This document shows positions 45,631-54,233 of a stretch of 64,000 nt of DNA, piece after piece. Source of the DNA: JAMQPK01 sp963782595 (GTDB lineage Bacteria; Acidobacteriota; Vicinamibacteria; Vicinamibacterales; JAMQPK01); assembly GCA_963782595.1 (NCBI GenBank), contig CAWAKJ010000007.1, forward strand, positions 865,014 through 929,013. The letters run 5' to 3'. The position numbers were made by a program, and so were the translations under genes. A model generated the notes under the pieces. It ran no database searches. It was not told the origin of the DNA and was given only the letters and a program-made list of their open reading frames with translations. The first letter of the stretch is position 1. Every line of letters begins with the position of its first letter.

Positions 45631-46764
45631 ATGAATCCGCCTCGGCCGATCCGCGGCGACGAGGGTGCCTCGATCATCGGTCCGGCCAATCGCGCACGCG
45701 AGGCCCAGAACCCGGACACGCTCGTGTCGCCGCCGACCGACCACGGCACGTTGCCAAACATGAGATGGTCGTTCGCCGACAGCCACATGCATCTGGCGCC
45801 GGGCGGCTGGGGACGGCAGACGACGGTGCGCGAGTTGCCCGTCTCCAGCGAGATCGCCGGCGTCAACATGCGGCTCACGGCCGGCGGCGTCCGGGAAATG
45901 CATTGGCACAAATCAGCCGAATGGGCCTTCATGCTCAAGGGGCGGGCGCGCATCACTGCCGTTGACCAGGATGGTCGCACCTTCCAGGACGATGTTGGCG
46001 AAGGCGATCTTTGGTACTTCGGGGCCGGCATCCCGCATTCGATTCAGGGCCTCGAGGTCGACGGTTGCGAGTTCCTGCTCGTCTTCGATGACGGCAGCTT
46101 CTCGGAGGAAGACACGTTCCTGCTCACCGACTGGCTCGCCCACACGCCGCAAGAAGTGCTCGCCAAGAACTTCGGCGTGCCCGAGAGCGCGTTCGCGCTC
46201 ATTCCGAAGAAGGAGCTCTGGATCTTTCAGGCCGAAGTCCCCGGCCCGCTCGCCGCGGACAGGGTCGCGGGCGCCGGGCCGGTGCCCTTGACCTTCAGCC
46301 ATCGGATGATGGCGCAGGAGCCTGTCCGCACGAAGAGCGGCACCGTGCGCATCACCGACTCGTCCGTGTTCCCGGCGTCGAAGACGATCGCAGCGGCGTT
46401 GGTCGAGGTGGAGCCCGGCGGTTTACGCGAGCTGCACTGGCACCCGACTGTGGACGAGTGGCAGTTCTACATTTCTGGCGAGGCGCGGATGACGGTGTTC
46501 GCATCGACGAACAACGCGCGCACCTTCGACTTTCAGGCGGGCGATGTCGGGGCCGTGCCGTTCCCGATGGGCCACTACATCGAGAACACCGCTAATACGA
46601 CGCTGCGGTTTCTGGAGATCTTCCGGAGCGACCGTTTCGCCGATATCTCGCTGGCGCAATGGCTGGCCTTCACGCCGCACGAGTTGGTGCGGGCGCATCT
46701 GAACATCGATGAATCGGTCCTGGAGAAGATCCAGACGCGCAAGACAGCAGTGGTGCCGGCGTGA
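45631..46764 (+). CDS. Bicupin oxalate decarboxylase
   Basis: A 377-residue protein with two cupin domains. The first metal set is in HWHKSAEW (His91, His93, Glu97), with a later His in IPHSIQG. The second is in LHWHPTVDEW (His269, His271, Glu276), with a later His in FPMGHYI. The active-site lid at 158-162 is SEEDT, comparable with the SENST lid of OxdC, where the first Glu is the proton donor of decarboxylation. Manganese-dependent conversion of oxalate to formate and CO2 is therefore likely. No signal peptide was seen, so it should be cytoplasmic. Ribosome site AAGGAG precedes ATG 45631. Confidence 0.85.
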   Translation: MNPPRPIRGDEGASIIGPANRAREAQNPDTLVSPPTDHGTLPNMRWSFADSHMHLAPGGWGRQTTVRELPVSSEIAGVNMRLTAGGVREMHWHKSAEWAFMLKGRARITAVDQDGRTFQDDVGEGDLWYFGAGIPHSIQGLEVDGCEFLLVFDDGSFSEEDTFLLTDWLAHTPQEVLAKNFGVPESAFALIPKKELWIFQAEVPGPLAADRVAGAGPVPLTFSHRMMAQEPVRTKSGTVRITDSSVFPASKTIAAALVEVEPGGLRELHWHPTVDEWQFYISGEARMTVFASTNNARTFDFQAGDVGAVPFPMGHYIENTANTTLRFLEIFRSDRFADISLAQWLAFTPHELVRAHLNIDESVLEKIQTRKTAVVPA

Positions 46765-46799
46765 GAAATGCCCTCATCATTGCTCGTCTAACGTGACAG

Positions 46800-46994
46800 A
46801 TGGCCGACGCGCCGCCGACCGACGATCTCAACCGGGCGCCGACGGACGAAGAACTCGGCCGGCTCGTGTTCACCACGGTGCCGTACTGCATGCACGAGAC
46901 CAATCCAGACAACGGGTTAGTCCGGGACAGGACCGACCCGGCCGCGCCGAGCAGCATCGCCGCCATCGGCCTGGCCCTGGCGACATGGCTGTGA
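46800..46994 (+). pseudogene. N-terminal fragment of a glucoamylase-like (COG5368-type) gene
   Basis: Sixty-four codons encode TDEELGRLVFTTVPYCMH, TNPDNGLVRDRTDPAAPSSIAAIGLALATWL and then a stop. The sequence with a GLV-DR box and SSIAA-G-AL matches the very start of glycoamylase-like proteins, which usually continue for over 350 residues. A phosphatase gene begins 10 bp after the stop, so the remainder has been deleted. It is probably not functional. Confidence 0.6.
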
Positions 46995-47004
46995 AAGATG
47001 GCGT

Positions 47005-47601
47005 ATGAGTAATGAACTTCCTGTCTTTTACGTCGCCCGCCATGGTGAGACACCGTGGAGCCTCACGGGTCGATTTACGGGACCTGCTGATCTGCCCCTG
47101 ACCGGGCGTGGCGAGCAGGACGCGCGCGCGCTGGGAAAACGACTCATCGGACTGAATTTTGCGAGGGTATTTACCAGCCCTTCGCAGCGTGCGGTGCGGA
47201 CGTGCGACCTGGCCGGCTTCGGGCCCGTCGCCGAAATCGATCGCGATCTGGTCGAATGGAACTACGGCGAGTATGAAGGTCGACTCGCCGCTGACATCCA
47301 CACTGAACGCCCGGACTGGGACCTGTTCCGTGACGGCTGCCCCGGTGGTGAATCGCCCGACCAGGTAGGCGCGCGCGCAGACGCCGTACGGAGCCGAGTG
47401 CGAGCCGTCGGACGAGATGTGCTGGTGTTTTCCAGCGGCCACTTCCTGCGGGTGCTTGCCGCCCGCTGGCTGGGACTGAAGCCGGCAGCCGCAAGATACC
47501 TGCTGTTGCAAACGGCGAGCGTCAGTGTATTAGGCTTTGAACACAGCCTCTGTGAGCCCGTGATTCGGCTGTGGAACGACACGCGTCACGTGAACGCCTG
47601 A
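47005..47601 (+). CDS. Histidine phosphatase family protein
   Basis: A 198-residue phosphoglycerate-mutase-like enzyme. The phosphohistidine motif is ARHGETPWS (His13), followed by the arginine of TSPSQRAVRT, the acidic VEWNYGEYEG box and the second catalytic histidine in VFSSGHFLRVLA. Members hydrolyse small phosphate esters or dephosphorylate proteins. It is the first intact gene before pgm and tal on the same strand, so a role in sugar-phosphate metabolism is plausible. Confidence 0.87.
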   Translation: MSNELPVFYVARHGETPWSLTGRFTGPADLPLTGRGEQDARALGKRLIGLNFARVFTSPSQRAVRTCDLAGFGPVAEIDRDLVEWNYGEYEGRLAADIHTERPDWDLFRDGCPGGESPDQVGARADAVRSRVRAVGRDVLVFSSGHFLRVLAARWLGLKPAAARYLLLQTASVSVLGFEHSLCEPVIRLWNDTRHVNA

Positions 47602-47624
47602 CTGGATCCGGTGTGAGAGAAGCC

Positions 47625-49298
47625 ATGCCCGGTTCCGTAGAAACTCACTCGGGGATCTCGCCCCTGGCTGGACACCCTGCACCAACAGAGCTGTTGATCG
47701 ACGTGCCCCGGCTCGAGCGCGAGTATTTCGAATGCCGACCGGACCTGAGCGACATCAACCAGATGGTCAGCTTCGGGACCAGCGGCCACCGGGGCTCACC
47801 ACTCCGCGGCACGTTTACGGAAGCGCATATTCTGGCGATCACTCAAGCCATTTGCGACTACCGGCGCAGCTACGGCACCGACGGTCCGCTCTATGTGGGC
47901 AAGGATACGCATGCGTTATCCGGCCCTGCTCAACGTACCGCGCTCGAAGTCCTCGCCGCGAACAACGTGGAGACTGTTATCCAACGAGGCGACGGAGTGA
48001 CCCCGACGCCGGTGATTTCGCGGGCCATCCTTATGTACAACCGGGGCCGCAAAGGTCACCTCGCGGATGGGATCGTCATCACGCCATCACACAACCCACC
48101 AGAAGACGGCGGCTTCAAGTACAACCCAACGAACGGCGGCCCTGCCGACACCGAGGTGACGCGCTGGGTCGAGGACCGAGCCAACGAGCTCCTGCGAGGG
48201 AACAACGTCGGCGTCAAGCGTGTCCCGTTCGCCGCGGCTGTCAAGGCGTCGAGCACCCACCAGGAGGATCTTGTCCTGCCGTACGTCCGCGATCTCAGAA
48301 ACGTTGTTGACGTCGATGCCATTCGCGCGGCCGGGCTCAAGCTGGGCGTCGATCCGCTTGGAGGCGCTGCGAGATCGTACTGGGAGCCCATCAACACCAC
48401 ATACGGGTTGGAGATCACCGTCGTCAACCCTGTCATCGATGCCACGTTCTCGTTCATGACCGTCGATCACGACGGCGTGATCCGCATGGATTGTTCCAGC
48501 CCGTACGCCATGGCCCGGCTCGTTCAGCTCAAAGATGAATACCGCGTGGCATTCGCGAACGATCCGGACGCCGACCGCCATGGGATTGTCACACCGTCGA
48601 CGGGGTTGATGAACCCGAATCACTATCTTGCGGTCGCCATCCACTACCTGCTGACGCATCGGCCAATGTGGCCGACGCGCGCCACGATCGGCAAGACGCT
48701 CGTCAGCAGCAGCATGATCGACAAGGTCGTCAACAGCCTGAGCCGCCAGTTGTTCGAGGTGCCCGTGGGCTTCAAATGGTTCGTCCCGGGCTTGTTCGAC
48801 GGATCGTGCTGCTTCGGCGGTGAGGAGAGTGCCGGCGCGAGCTTTCTGCGGCACGACGGCAGCGTATGGACCACGGACAAAGACGGATTGATCATGGACC
48901 TGCTGGCGGCCGAGGTCACCGCCCGTACGGGTAAGGACCCCGGCGAGCACTATGGCGAACTCACGGCTCAGTTCGGCGTGCCCTGCTACACGCGCATCGA
49001 CGCACCCGCAACGCCAGAGCAGAGAGCCACGCTGAGGGAGTTGTCGCCGGAGGCCGTCGCGGAATCGAGCCTGGCTGGCGAGGCGATTATCGCCAAGCTG
49101 ACGCGCGCCGCTGGCAACCACGCCTCAATAGGCGGTCTGAAGGTCGTGACCGCCAGCGGCTGGTTTGCAGCCCGGCCGTCGGGCACGGAGAACATCTACA
49201 AGGTCTATGCGGAAAGCTTCAAAGACCAGTCGCATCTGAATGCGATCGTGACAGAGGCCCAGGGCATTGTGAGCAAGGCGCTCGAGGTGACGAGATGA
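47625..49298 (+). CDS. pgm: Phosphoglucomutase (alpha-D-glucose phosphate-specific)
   Basis: A 557-residue enzyme interconverting glucose-1-phosphate and glucose-6-phosphate through a phosphoserine. Family motifs: SFGTSGHRGSPL (start), VGKDTHALSG, the phosphoserine loop ITPSHNPPEDGG, the metal site DPDADRHGIV, sugar-binding GGEESAGASFLRHDG and the phosphate-binding end ARPSGTENIYKVY. Length is that of E. coli Pgm. ATG 47625 is chosen; the upstream frame to 47571 overlaps the phosphatase gene. Its stop overlaps the transaldolase start (ATGA). It provides glucose-6-phosphate and links to the GH15 hydrolase and glycogen metabolism. Confidence 0.92.
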   Translation: MPGSVETHSGISPLAGHPAPTELLIDVPRLEREYFECRPDLSDINQMVSFGTSGHRGSPLRGTFTEAHILAITQAICDYRRSYGTDGPLYVGKDTHALSGPAQRTALEVLAANNVETVIQRGDGVTPTPVISRAILMYNRGRKGHLADGIVITPSHNPPEDGGFKYNPTNGGPADTEVTRWVEDRANELLRGNNVGVKRVPFAAAVKASSTHQEDLVLPYVRDLRNVVDVDAIRAAGLKLGVDPLGGAARSYWEPINTTYGLEITVVNPVIDATFSFMTVDHDGVIRMDCSSPYAMARLVQLKDEYRVAFANDPDADRHGIVTPSTGLMNPNHYLAVAIHYLLTHRPMWPTRATIGKTLVSSSMIDKVVNSLSRQLFEVPVGFKWFVPGLFDGSCCFGGEESAGASFLRHDGSVWTTDKDGLIMDLLAAEVTARTGKDPGEHYGELTAQFGVPCYTRIDAPATPEQRATLRELSPEAVAESSLAGEAIIAKLTRAAGNHASIGGLKVVTASGWFAARPSGTENIYKVYAESFKDQSHLNAIVTEAQGIVSKALEVTR

Positions 49299-50386
49299 AG
49301 GCGACAGAATTACTCCACAATTTGGGCCAGAGCATCTGGATCGACAACATCACACGCGATCTGATGGATAGCGGCACGCTCGAGCGTTACATCAACGAGC
49401 TCTCGGTAACGGGGCTTACTTCGAATCCGACGATCTTCGACCACGCGATCAAGAACAGCCAGGCGTACGACGCCGCAATTCGCGAGAAGTCGCGGGCAGG
49501 CAAATCGGGCGAGGCGCTCTTTGTCGAGTTGGCGCTGGAGGACCTTATCCGAGCCGCCGACCTATTCCGGCCAGTCCATGACCGCACAGACGGGGTGGAC
49601 GGCTGGGTGTCGCTGGAAGTGTCGCCTTTGCTGGCGCACGACACGGCCAGCTCCGTTATGGCAGCCAAATATCTGCATGGGCAGGCAGGGCGAGAGAACC
49701 TGTTCATCAAGATCCCTGGCACGAAGGAAGGTCTACCCGCCATCGAAGAGGCGATCTTTGCCGGGGTGCCGATCAACGTCACCCTTTTGTTCTCCCGTGA
49801 GCACTACCTGGCGGCTGCTCAGGCGTACCTGCGCGGTGTCGAGCGCCGCATCGAAGCCGGTCTTGCGCCCACCGTCAGCTCTGTTGCCTCGCTGTTCGTC
49901 AGCCGCTGGGATGCTGCCGTGATGGGGAAGGTGCCTGACTCGCTGCGCAACCAGCTCGGCATTGCCATAGCAAAGCGCACGTACAAGGTATACCTCAGCT
50001 TGCTTGCCTCTCCACACTGGCAGCGAGTCTTCAACGCCGGGGCGCGTCCTCAACGGCTCTTGTGGGGCAGCACGGGAACCAAGGATCCCAAGGCGTCCGA
50101 CATCCTTTACATCAAGGCCCTGGCTGCGCCCTTCACTGTGAACACCATGCCCGAGGCCACGTTGAAAGCCCTCGCTGAGCACAGCGAATTAGGCCCCATC
50201 CTGCCGCCAGACGGTGGCGACTGCGAAGAAGTCATAGCGGAGTTTGCCAGGGCCGGCATCGATGTCGACCTCCTGGCTGCCCAGCTTCAGGATGAAGGAG
50301 CAAGATCGTTCGCCAACTCCTGGAACAATCTGATGGCCGTCATCGCTTCGAAGAGCACCACGCTCAAGGAGGCGATAACCAGATGA
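49295..50386 (+). CDS. tal: Transaldolase
   Basis: A 363-residue class I aldolase of the longer bacterial type. Lys139 in NLFIKIPGTKEG is the Schiff-base residue. SVTGLTSNPTIFDHAI near the start, VSLEVSPLLAHDT, PINVTLLFS, and SVASLFVSRWDAA later are diagnostic. It exchanges three-carbon units between sedoheptulose-7-phosphate and glyceraldehyde-3-phosphate in the pentose phosphate pathway. It overlaps pgm by ATGA and ends in another ATGA (50383-50386) that starts a fragment of gnd, so the ancestral order was pgm-tal-gnd-zwf. Confidence 0.93.
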   Translation: MKATELLHNLGQSIWIDNITRDLMDSGTLERYINELSVTGLTSNPTIFDHAIKNSQAYDAAIREKSRAGKSGEALFVELALEDLIRAADLFRPVHDRTDGVDGWVSLEVSPLLAHDTASSVMAAKYLHGQAGRENLFIKIPGTKEGLPAIEEAIFAGVPINVTLLFSREHYLAAAQAYLRGVERRIEAGLAPTVSSVASLFVSRWDAAVMGKVPDSLRNQLGIAIAKRTYKVYLSLLASPHWQRVFNAGARPQRLLWGSTGTKDPKASDILYIKALAAPFTVNTMPEATLKALAEHSELGPILPPDGGDCEEVIAEFARAGIDVDLLAAQLQDEGARSFANSWNNLMAVIASKSTTLKEAITR

Positions 50387-50611
50387 CGCCCCTCATAACA
50401 ACTCAACTTGGAATGATTGGTCTTGGAAGGATGGGAAGAGGCGTGGCGAATCGTCGACCCAATACTGAAAGCTGCCACTCCGATCTACGAATACGAGAGC
50501 GCGACCTGGGGCCCGACCGAGGCCGAGCGGCAAGTGTCGCCCGCCGGAGGCTGGCATAACCCCGCCGTTCCCGACCAGGAAGCCTTCCCCGTTGCAGCCC
50601 AAGCCAGTTGA
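50383..50611 (+). pseudogene. Deletion scar: gnd start fused to zwf end
   Basis: ATG 50383 overlaps the tal stop and encodes TTQLGMIGLGRMGRG, the start of a decarboxylating 6-phosphogluconate dehydrogenase. From about 50430 another frame encodes GWEEAWRIVDPIL, YEYESATWGPTEA and GGWHNP, the last 55 or so residues of glucose-6-phosphate dehydrogenase, ending TGA 50609-50611. The bulk of both genes (about 2.3 kb or more by their usual lengths) is missing. The junction lies around 50420-50440. Neither enzyme can be made from here. Confidence 0.8.
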
Positions 50612-50630
50612 GGCTGTCCCGATCGTGAGT

Positions 50631-50694
50631 GGAGCCGACAGGCTCCAGCTTCCTGGACCGGTACTTGCTTTCCGCTGGCTGCGAAAGCGCCAGC
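50631..50694 (+). other. Two hairpins upstream of the monooxygenase gene, one with a GNRA loop
   Basis: GGAGCC-GACA-GGCTCC (50631-50646) is a perfect 6-bp hairpin 20 bases after the zwf remnant. GCTGGC and GCCAGC (50674-50679 with 50689-50694) enclose a bulged T and a GC-GAAA-GC cap. This is a stacked stem closed by a GNRA tetraloop, a shape common in structured RNA. It may be a terminator followed by a leader element for the gene at 50737. Confidence 0.4.
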
Positions 50695-50736
50695 GCCAGG
50701 AGTGGCGGATGGTCGTTCATCAACGGGAGGCAGGAT

Positions 50737-51069
50737 ATGGTCAAGACAGCACTGCTCGTTCGGCTCGAAGCGAAACCTGGTAAGGAAGCAGACGTCGAGA
50801 CCTTCCTTCGCAGCGGTTTGGCGATCGTTCAAGCGGAGCCTGGGACAGTGGCATGGTTCGGAATCCGCCTGGGTCCCTCCACCTTCGGCATCTTTGATGC
50901 GTTCCCAGACGAGGCCGGTCGTCAGGCGCATCTCTCAGGCCGCGTTGCGGCGGCGCTCAGCGAGAGGGCGTCGGAGCTATTCGCGAAACCACCCGCAATC
51001 GAGAAGGTCGACGTCCTCGCGGCGAAGCTCCCACAGGAGACGGTCGCGGGACAGGTTACCCGACGATGA
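50737..51069 (+). CDS. Antibiotic-biosynthesis-monooxygenase-fold protein (ABM)
   Basis: A 110-residue ferredoxin-like dimer: TALLVRLEAKPGKEADVETFLR, VQAEPGTVAWFGIRLGPSTFGIFDAFPDEAGRQAHL, then the C-terminal strand KVDVLAAKL. These are the marks of ABM/YgiN-like proteins, small cofactor-free quinone monooxygenases or stress dioxygenases. GGGAGG (50725-50730) precedes ATG 50737. The frame continues upstream to 50629 but without resemblance. It stands alone between the gnd-zwf scar and ltrA. Confidence 0.82.
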   Translation: MVKTALLVRLEAKPGKEADVETFLRSGLAIVQAEPGTVAWFGIRLGPSTFGIFDAFPDEAGRQAHLSGRVAAALSERASELFAKPPAIEKVDVLAAKLPQETVAGQVTRR

Positions 51070-51301
51070 AGGAGAAGACTGGCTGATCGACTGGCGGCCG
51101 ATTCGCAGGCGCACGGGGCGGGCGACGTATCGCGCAGACCACAACGGCATCGAGTACGGCCTCATAGTACGTCTCTTCGGCACCAGCAGCCCCAAGAGAG
51201 AATGCGGCGACAATGGCGCTGATTTCGGCGCCTCATCAGTCTTCAGTAGAAAGGTGCGACGAATGGTTTACGGCTCCGCGCATCGCATCTAAGATTGAGC
51301 C

Positions 51302-52489
51302 GTGGTCACTCACGACCGCGGCTTGCTGCGCCGCCCTAGCGCCCCTCACCACCACAAGGTCACGGCGGTCGAGTTGTTCTTCGACCTCGTCTTCATCTTC
51401 GCCATTACCCAGCTGTCGCACTACTTGACCGGGCATTTCTCGTTCGTGGGTACAGCCCAGGCCTTGCTGCTGCTCATTGGTGTGTGGTGGGTCTGGATCC
51501 ATACGACTTGGGTGACAAACTGGCTGGACCCGGACAAGCTACCAGTCAGGATCGTGTTACTGGCACTGATGGCGCCCGGACTAGTGGGCTCCTCCGCGAT
51601 TCCGGGCGCCTTCGACACACACGGACTGCCGATGGCGCTGGCGTACCTCAGCATTCAGGTGATTCGAACACTCTTTTTCCTCTGGGCCGCGAAGGGACAT
51701 CCGAAAGCCGCGCGCAATTTTCAGCGGGTTCTCCTGTGGCTGCTGCTAGGCGGCGTCTTCTGGATCGCTGGTGCAATGCTCGACACTCTTCCGCGGATGT
51801 GGCTCTGGGGAATGGCGCTCGGGCTCGAGTTCGTCGCGCCGTGGCTGGGCTTCCGTGTCCCGGGCCTTGGCCGATCATTGACGAGCGACTGGGAGATCGA
51901 TGGCCGCTACATGGCAGAACGCTGCGGGCTCTTCATCATCATCGCCCTTGGCGAATCCATTCTGGTGACCGGATTCACGTTCAGCGCCTCATCGTGGACC
52001 ATTGCGGACATCCTGACGCTCGTCATTTCGTTGACCGGCAGCATTGCTATGTGGTGGTTGTATTTCGATACCGCCGCAGAGATTGGATTCGACGCGATCG
52101 CTAAGTCCGACGATCCCGGCAAACTCGCGCGGCTTGCGTATACGTATGTTCACATCCTTCTCATCGCCGGCATCATCGTCGCCGCAGCCGCTGACGAGTT
52201 TGTGTTGCGCGATCCATTGGGTCGAGCCGACATACGGGCCACTGTCGCAGTCCTCACGAGTGCCACGCTGTATCTCTTCGGCATACTGCTGTTCCTATGG
52301 ACTGTTACGGGCCGAGCGCCGCTGACGCTTGCAGCTGGACTCGCTGTGACGTTGGCGCTTGCGCCCATCGCTGCATATGTTCCGCCTGTTGCGCTGATGG
52401 CTCTGACGACTGCCGTCATGCTCATAACGGCGTTACACGACTCGCACGAGCGCCGGCACCGCGACTTCGACATCGTGCCTGTCCCGTAG
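51302..52489 (+). CDS. ltrA: LtrA-family multi-pass membrane protein
   Basis: A 395-residue protein with about ten membrane helices and a GTG start at 51302. The N-terminal signature HHHKVTAVELFFDLVFIFAITQLSH and the central AERCGLFIIIALGESILVTG are diagnostic of low temperature requirement protein A. Its biochemical role is unknown, although the ALGES glutamate in a helix suggests ion transport. It is convergent with the 52527-53222 gene, with a strong hairpin between. The 51070-51301 spacer before it holds no gene I can support. Confidence 0.87.
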   Translation: MVTHDRGLLRRPSAPHHHKVTAVELFFDLVFIFAITQLSHYLTGHFSFVGTAQALLLLIGVWWVWIHTTWVTNWLDPDKLPVRIVLLALMAPGLVGSSAIPGAFDTHGLPMALAYLSIQVIRTLFFLWAAKGHPKAARNFQRVLLWLLLGGVFWIAGAMLDTLPRMWLWGMALGLEFVAPWLGFRVPGLGRSLTSDWEIDGRYMAERCGLFIIIALGESILVTGFTFSASSWTIADILTLVISLTGSIAMWWLYFDTAAEIGFDAIAKSDDPGKLARLAYTYVHILLIAGIIVAAAADEFVLRDPLGRADIRATVAVLTSATLYLFGILLFLWTVTGRAPLTLAAGLAVTLALAPIAAYVPPVALMALTTAVMLITALHDSHERRHRDFDIVPVP

Positions 52490-52493
52490 GAGG

Positions 52494-52518
52494 ACGCCGG
52501 GGCCGGCAGCCCCGGCGT
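52494..52518. terminator. Bidirectional terminator candidate between ltrA and the convergent gene
   Basis: ACGCCGGGGC (52494-52503) and GCCCCGGCGT (52509-52518) form a perfect 10-bp stem with a CGGCA loop. It lies five bases after the ltrA stop and nine bases past the stop of the opposite gene. There is no T-tract on either side. Confidence 0.55.
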
Positions 52519-52526
52519 GCCTGCGG

Positions 52527-53222
52527 TTAGCGCCCCGTGACACGATCGGCGTAAATGTAAATGGGTTCGTCAGCGGCGTTCAGCTTGACTCGCAGCCCCT
52601 CTGGTAACTCCAGCACGACACCCTGGATTGCGGCGGTCTGACCTTCGCGCACGGTACTCTTGGAAGTGGGCATCACAAAGACACGCTCGCCAGAAGGCAG
52701 ACGAATCCAGAATCCATCGGCGCTGACACCGACGACGGGCGCGTTTTGCACATCGACTCGACGTCCAACGAGATTCTTGTCGGTCGCCCGCGCAAGCTGG
52801 CCGACATCGGTCACCGGCGCGGCAGCGCTCGTCCCCGAAGTACCCACGGGCTGACCCGCGCGCACGCGCAGGCTGACGGCTGCCGGAGCGACGGTCGTCA
52901 CTTCAGAGGCCAGAAGCACCGGTCTGGCTTCGATCTCTGCCCTGATCTTCACGTCGGCGAAGAATCCGGGTGATTGCTCTATTTTCGCAATCGGGACTTT
53001 CTGCACCGTTCCCGTCACCCGCACTGGCGCATCGCTTCGCACGACGGCGGCGAACGGTTCTGGTACCACTACTGGCATCTCCCTCTCGAGGTCGGCCCAA
53101 TTGCGTTCGTCAATCGTGAACAGATGCGGTCCGAGCACGCGGTCCACCTCACCTTCGACTGTCACGGTTTTGCCCACATACTTTTCGGGGTTTGTTTCGA
53201 GCTCATCGAGGTCGACCTTCAT
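52527..53222 (-). CDS. Two-domain OB-fold-like protein of unknown function
   Basis: A 231-residue protein with no signal peptide. The first half (KYVGKTVTVEGEVDRVLGPH, FTIDE, VRVTGTVQKVPI) and the second half (KNLVGRRVDVQNAPVVGVSA, GFWIRLPSGERVFVMP, AAIQGVVLELPEGLRV) each show the strand order of an OB-fold nucleic-acid- or ligand-binding module, separated by a Ser/Ala/Pro-rich linker. Similar two-module proteins are frequent hypothetical proteins. The start is ATG 53222 or the adjacent GTG 53225. It is co-oriented with the response regulator gene 92 bp upstream. Confidence 0.6.
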   Translation of the reverse strand: MKVDLDELETNPEKYVGKTVTVEGEVDRVLGPHLFTIDERNWADLEREMPVVVPEPFAAVVRSDAPVRVTGTVQKVPIAKIEQSPGFFADVKIRAEIEARPVLLASEVTTVAPAAVSLRVRAGQPVGTSGTSAAAPVTDVGQLARATDKNLVGRRVDVQNAPVVGVSADGFWIRLPSGERVFVMPTSKSTVREGQTAAIQGVVLELPEGLRVKLNAADEPIYIYADRVTGR

Positions 53223-53314
53223 CACCTGGGTAGAGAAGAAGAAAGAAGCATCACGGCCACACGCCGATCCGTTAAGCGTCTGCCGAATACCCGGAGCATT
53301 CGGCGACCCTACCC

Positions 53315-53680
53315 CTAGTCTCCTGCCTTTGAGGCGTTGACCAACGCCTGACGAAGCAGTTCCCGGTCAAAGGGCTTCAACACATACCCAGCGGCTCCGA
53401 GTTTGCGGCTCCTTTCGATGGAGGCGATGTCGTCGGCTCCTGTGGCCATGATCACACCCGTGTCGGGCCACTGCTCACGAATCCGCTGCAGGAGCCAGAG
53501 TCCATCGTGGTGCGGCATGCGAATATCGGAAATCACGATGCCTGCCGGTTCAGCCAGCATCATCTCCAGTGCATCGGCTGCGCTCGCCGCTTCTCGCACG
53601 GTGTACCCCCAACCTTCCAGGCGACGCCGCAAGGCGACGCGAATTGATCTCTCATCATCGACTACCAACACATATGGCAT
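53315..53680 (-). CDS. Single-domain response regulator (CheY-like receiver)
   Basis: A 121-residue receiver domain with no output domain. Acidic pocket Asp8/Asp9 (VLVVDDERS), phosphoacceptor Asp52 (IVISDIRMPHHDG), Thr80 (MATGADD) and Lys102 (YVLKPFD) are all conserved. It should be phosphorylated by a histidine kinase encoded elsewhere, and act through protein contacts. ATG 53680 begins the domain. Confidence 0.88.
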   Translation of the reverse strand: MPYVLVVDDERSIRVALRRRLEGWGYTVREAASAADALEMMLAEPAGIVISDIRMPHHDGLWLLQRIREQWPDTGVIMATGADDIASIERSRKLGAAGYVLKPFDRELLRQALVNASKAGD

Positions 53681-53826
53681 CACGAGAACCGCTTCGGATG
53701 GGTGGAGGCTCGTTGGAGACGAAAAACCAGCACATCGTCGAGGAGTATATCGGCGCGGATTCGCGTGTACCTTTAGCGCATACCGAAGCAATTCCGTTAC
53801 TCGCGTGAGGACATTCGCGGACTTCG

Positions 53827-53850
53827 GCTAATTAGTGCTAGCCTAATTAC
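53827..53850. promoter_or_regulatory. A/T-rich repeated motif upstream of the response regulator gene
   Basis: CTAATTA occurs twice 15 bp apart (53828-53834 and 53843-53849), each with the palindrome TAATTA, and GGCTA/TAGCC arms overlap them. In this GC-rich window the motif stands out and lies about 150 bp upstream of ATG 53680. It may be a regulator site. The rest of the 53681-54065 gap shows only two copies of CTTGACGT (53886 and 53942 areas) and no gene. Confidence 0.3.
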
Positions 53851-54065
53851 ACGACACATCGAGGGTGTACGGATTCGCGTCAGCACTTGACGTGAGCTTG
53901 CGACGAAGCCGAAGACGAGTGGTGGCGTAAGATCAACCGGAGTCTTGACGTTCAGGTGAGCTTGAAGGTTACTCGGGACTTGCTTCAGCGTCAGACGTTC
54001 ACCGACAGATACGATACACACTGCGACAATTTTCGCGAGCACCAACGTGATAACGTCTGCGCCTC

Positions 54066-54233
54066 TTGGCGGCGACTGACGACCATCCCAAATGCCCGCG
54101 GTGTGGCTCGATTGAAATCGTTCCGGTGAAGGCTCGCACCTGGGATCAGCCGTCATTCGTCTGTCTCACCTGCGAATACGGATGGACGCCTCCGCCTGAC
54201 GCAAAGAACGGTGAGACGTCCAGCCACGACTGA
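54066..54233 (+). CDS. Small two-CxxC zinc-ribbon protein
   Basis: A 55-residue frame (TTG start at 54066) contains HPKCPRCGSIEIVPVKA and FVCLTCEYGWTPPPDAKNG, a classical pair of zinc knuckles separated by 19 residues. A zinc-ribbon protein of this size would bind nucleic acid or protein. The start is uncertain because no ATG is in frame and a stop lies close upstream. It overlaps the next small frame by 23 bp. Confidence 0.45.
   Translation: MAATDDHPKCPRCGSIEIVPVKARTWDQPSFVCLTCEYGWTPPPDAKNGETSSHD

Noticed and set aside
50702..51292. Open frame over the ABM gene and the spacer before ltrA
   Set aside because: Shadow of the ABM gene in its first half; the second half has no start codon or recognised motif.
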